From JAFGED01 sp964551295 (GTDB taxonomy: Bacteria; Chloroflexota; Anaerolineae; B4-G1), in contig CAZKDJ010000092.1 of NCBI GenBank assembly GCA_964551295.1, positions 1 through 15,374 of the forward strand: DNA of 15,374 nucleotides, read 5' to 3'. Below the pieces are notes generated by a model that saw nothing but the letters and a program-made list of their open reading frames with translations, was not told where the DNA came from and ran no database searches. Positions 15,008 through 15,374 of this stretch are shown here, in pieces. The translations under genes and the position numbers were made by a program. Each line of letters begins with the position of its first letter. Within the stretch, counting starts at the first letter, position 1.

Positions 15008-15374
15008 ATTGTCCCCACACACGTGGGGGTGAACCGTCGCCGATGATGCCCGTTCCTGCTCCCTGCATGATTGTCCCCACACACGTGGGGGTGAACCGTA
15101 TTAACTGTACTGTAGTACCAGTGTTTGAACATTGTCCCCACACACGTGGGGGTGAACCGAGATTGGAGATTGGGAGGTGGAACGATGACGAATTGTCCCC
15201 ACACACGTGGGGGTGAACCGACGGCGACGGAGGCGGAAAAGACGCTCCAGGTGGATTGTCCCCACACACGTGGGGGTGAACCGCGGTGAAGGCCCACCGA
15301 AAAAAGTGCACCCGCATTGTCCCCACACACGTGGGGGTGAACCGTACGCCACAGCTACAAAGTGCGTGCCCAGC
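15008..15374 (+). CRISPR. Type I-E CRISPR array, six repeats visible, continues past the window
   Basis: Six identical 29-nt repeats lie at 15008-15036, 15070-15098, 15131-15159, 15192-15220, 15255-15283 and 15316-15344. Each starts ATTGTCCCC, holds an inverted pair CCCCAC/GTGGGG around ACAC for Cas6e recognition, and ends GTGAACCG. Complete spacers are 33, 32, 32, 34 and 32 nt; a sixth spacer (from 15345) is cut off by the window end after 30 nt. The repeat length, hairpin and ACCG ending are those of type I-E (E. coli repeats end AAACCG). No repeat is degenerate, as expected near the leader of an active array. No spacer was seen to match this window. Confidence 0.98.

Noticed and set aside
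15099..15130. Imperfect palindrome around ACTGTAC/GTACCAGT in the second spacer as a structural element
   Set aside because: It is within an acquired spacer and so reflects the source DNA, not a host function.
14911..15352. Long minus-strand open frames across the array (repeating PHVCGDN, SPPRVWGQ or FTPTCVGT peptides)
   Set aside because: They are translations of the CRISPR repeats in three frames, a well-known annotation artefact.

Overview
The window looks like a piece of a moderately high-GC bacterial chromosome. My best guess is Chloroflexota or a similar thermophile/soil lineage. That rests only on general resemblance (type I-E repeat style, class III uptake operon, lipoprotein peptidase), so treat the taxonomy as a weak inference. 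All intact genes are on the + strand.

Region 1 (1-3160) is the end of a metal-chelate uptake operon: the C-terminal part of a substrate-binding protein, a FecCD/BtuC-type permease, its ATPase, and a class I SAM methyltransferase. The genes overlap or nearly abut, and two strong intrinsic terminators follow (3214-3244 and 3289-3328).

Region 2 (3345-4583) is a scar. A lipoprotein resembling the N-terminal half of an M1-type metallopeptidase has a good promoter. It is cut off near 4134, where it meets head-on a minus-strand fragment of what looks like an RHS/YD-repeat protein. Neither fragment is a complete gene. The junction probably marks a past rearrangement or the edge of an acquired island.

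Region 3 (4584-15374) is a complete type I-E CRISPR-Cas locus in the order wHTH, wHTH-WYL-cas3, cas8e, cse2 (cas11), cas7e, cas5e, cas6e, cas1-SWIM, cas2, leader, CRISPR array. Six identical 29-nt repeats are visible and the array runs out of the window. Three things are unusual. (i) Cas3 carries a full N-terminal wHTH-WYL-WCX regulator module of the kind known from defence regulators such as CapW and BrxR, so the effector nuclease-helicase could also be the locus's own transcription factor. (ii) Cas1 carries a C-terminal extension ending in a SWIM zinc finger (CxC...CxH). (iii) A 67-aa free-standing wHTH protein, a close paralog of the Cas3 N-terminus, precedes cas3. Both genes share a GGAA...TTCC dyad placed just upstream of the -10, and the small gene also has an 11-bp perfect inverted repeat spanning its promoter and Shine-Dalgarno.

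Working model (inference): the small wHTH protein and the WYL-Cas3 fusion control transcription of the cas operon through these dyads. The WYL domain would sense a nucleic-acid ligand produced during infection or interference, and the fusion would tie that signal physically to the effector. The SWIM domain on Cas1 may add DNA or protein contacts during prespacer capture or integration.
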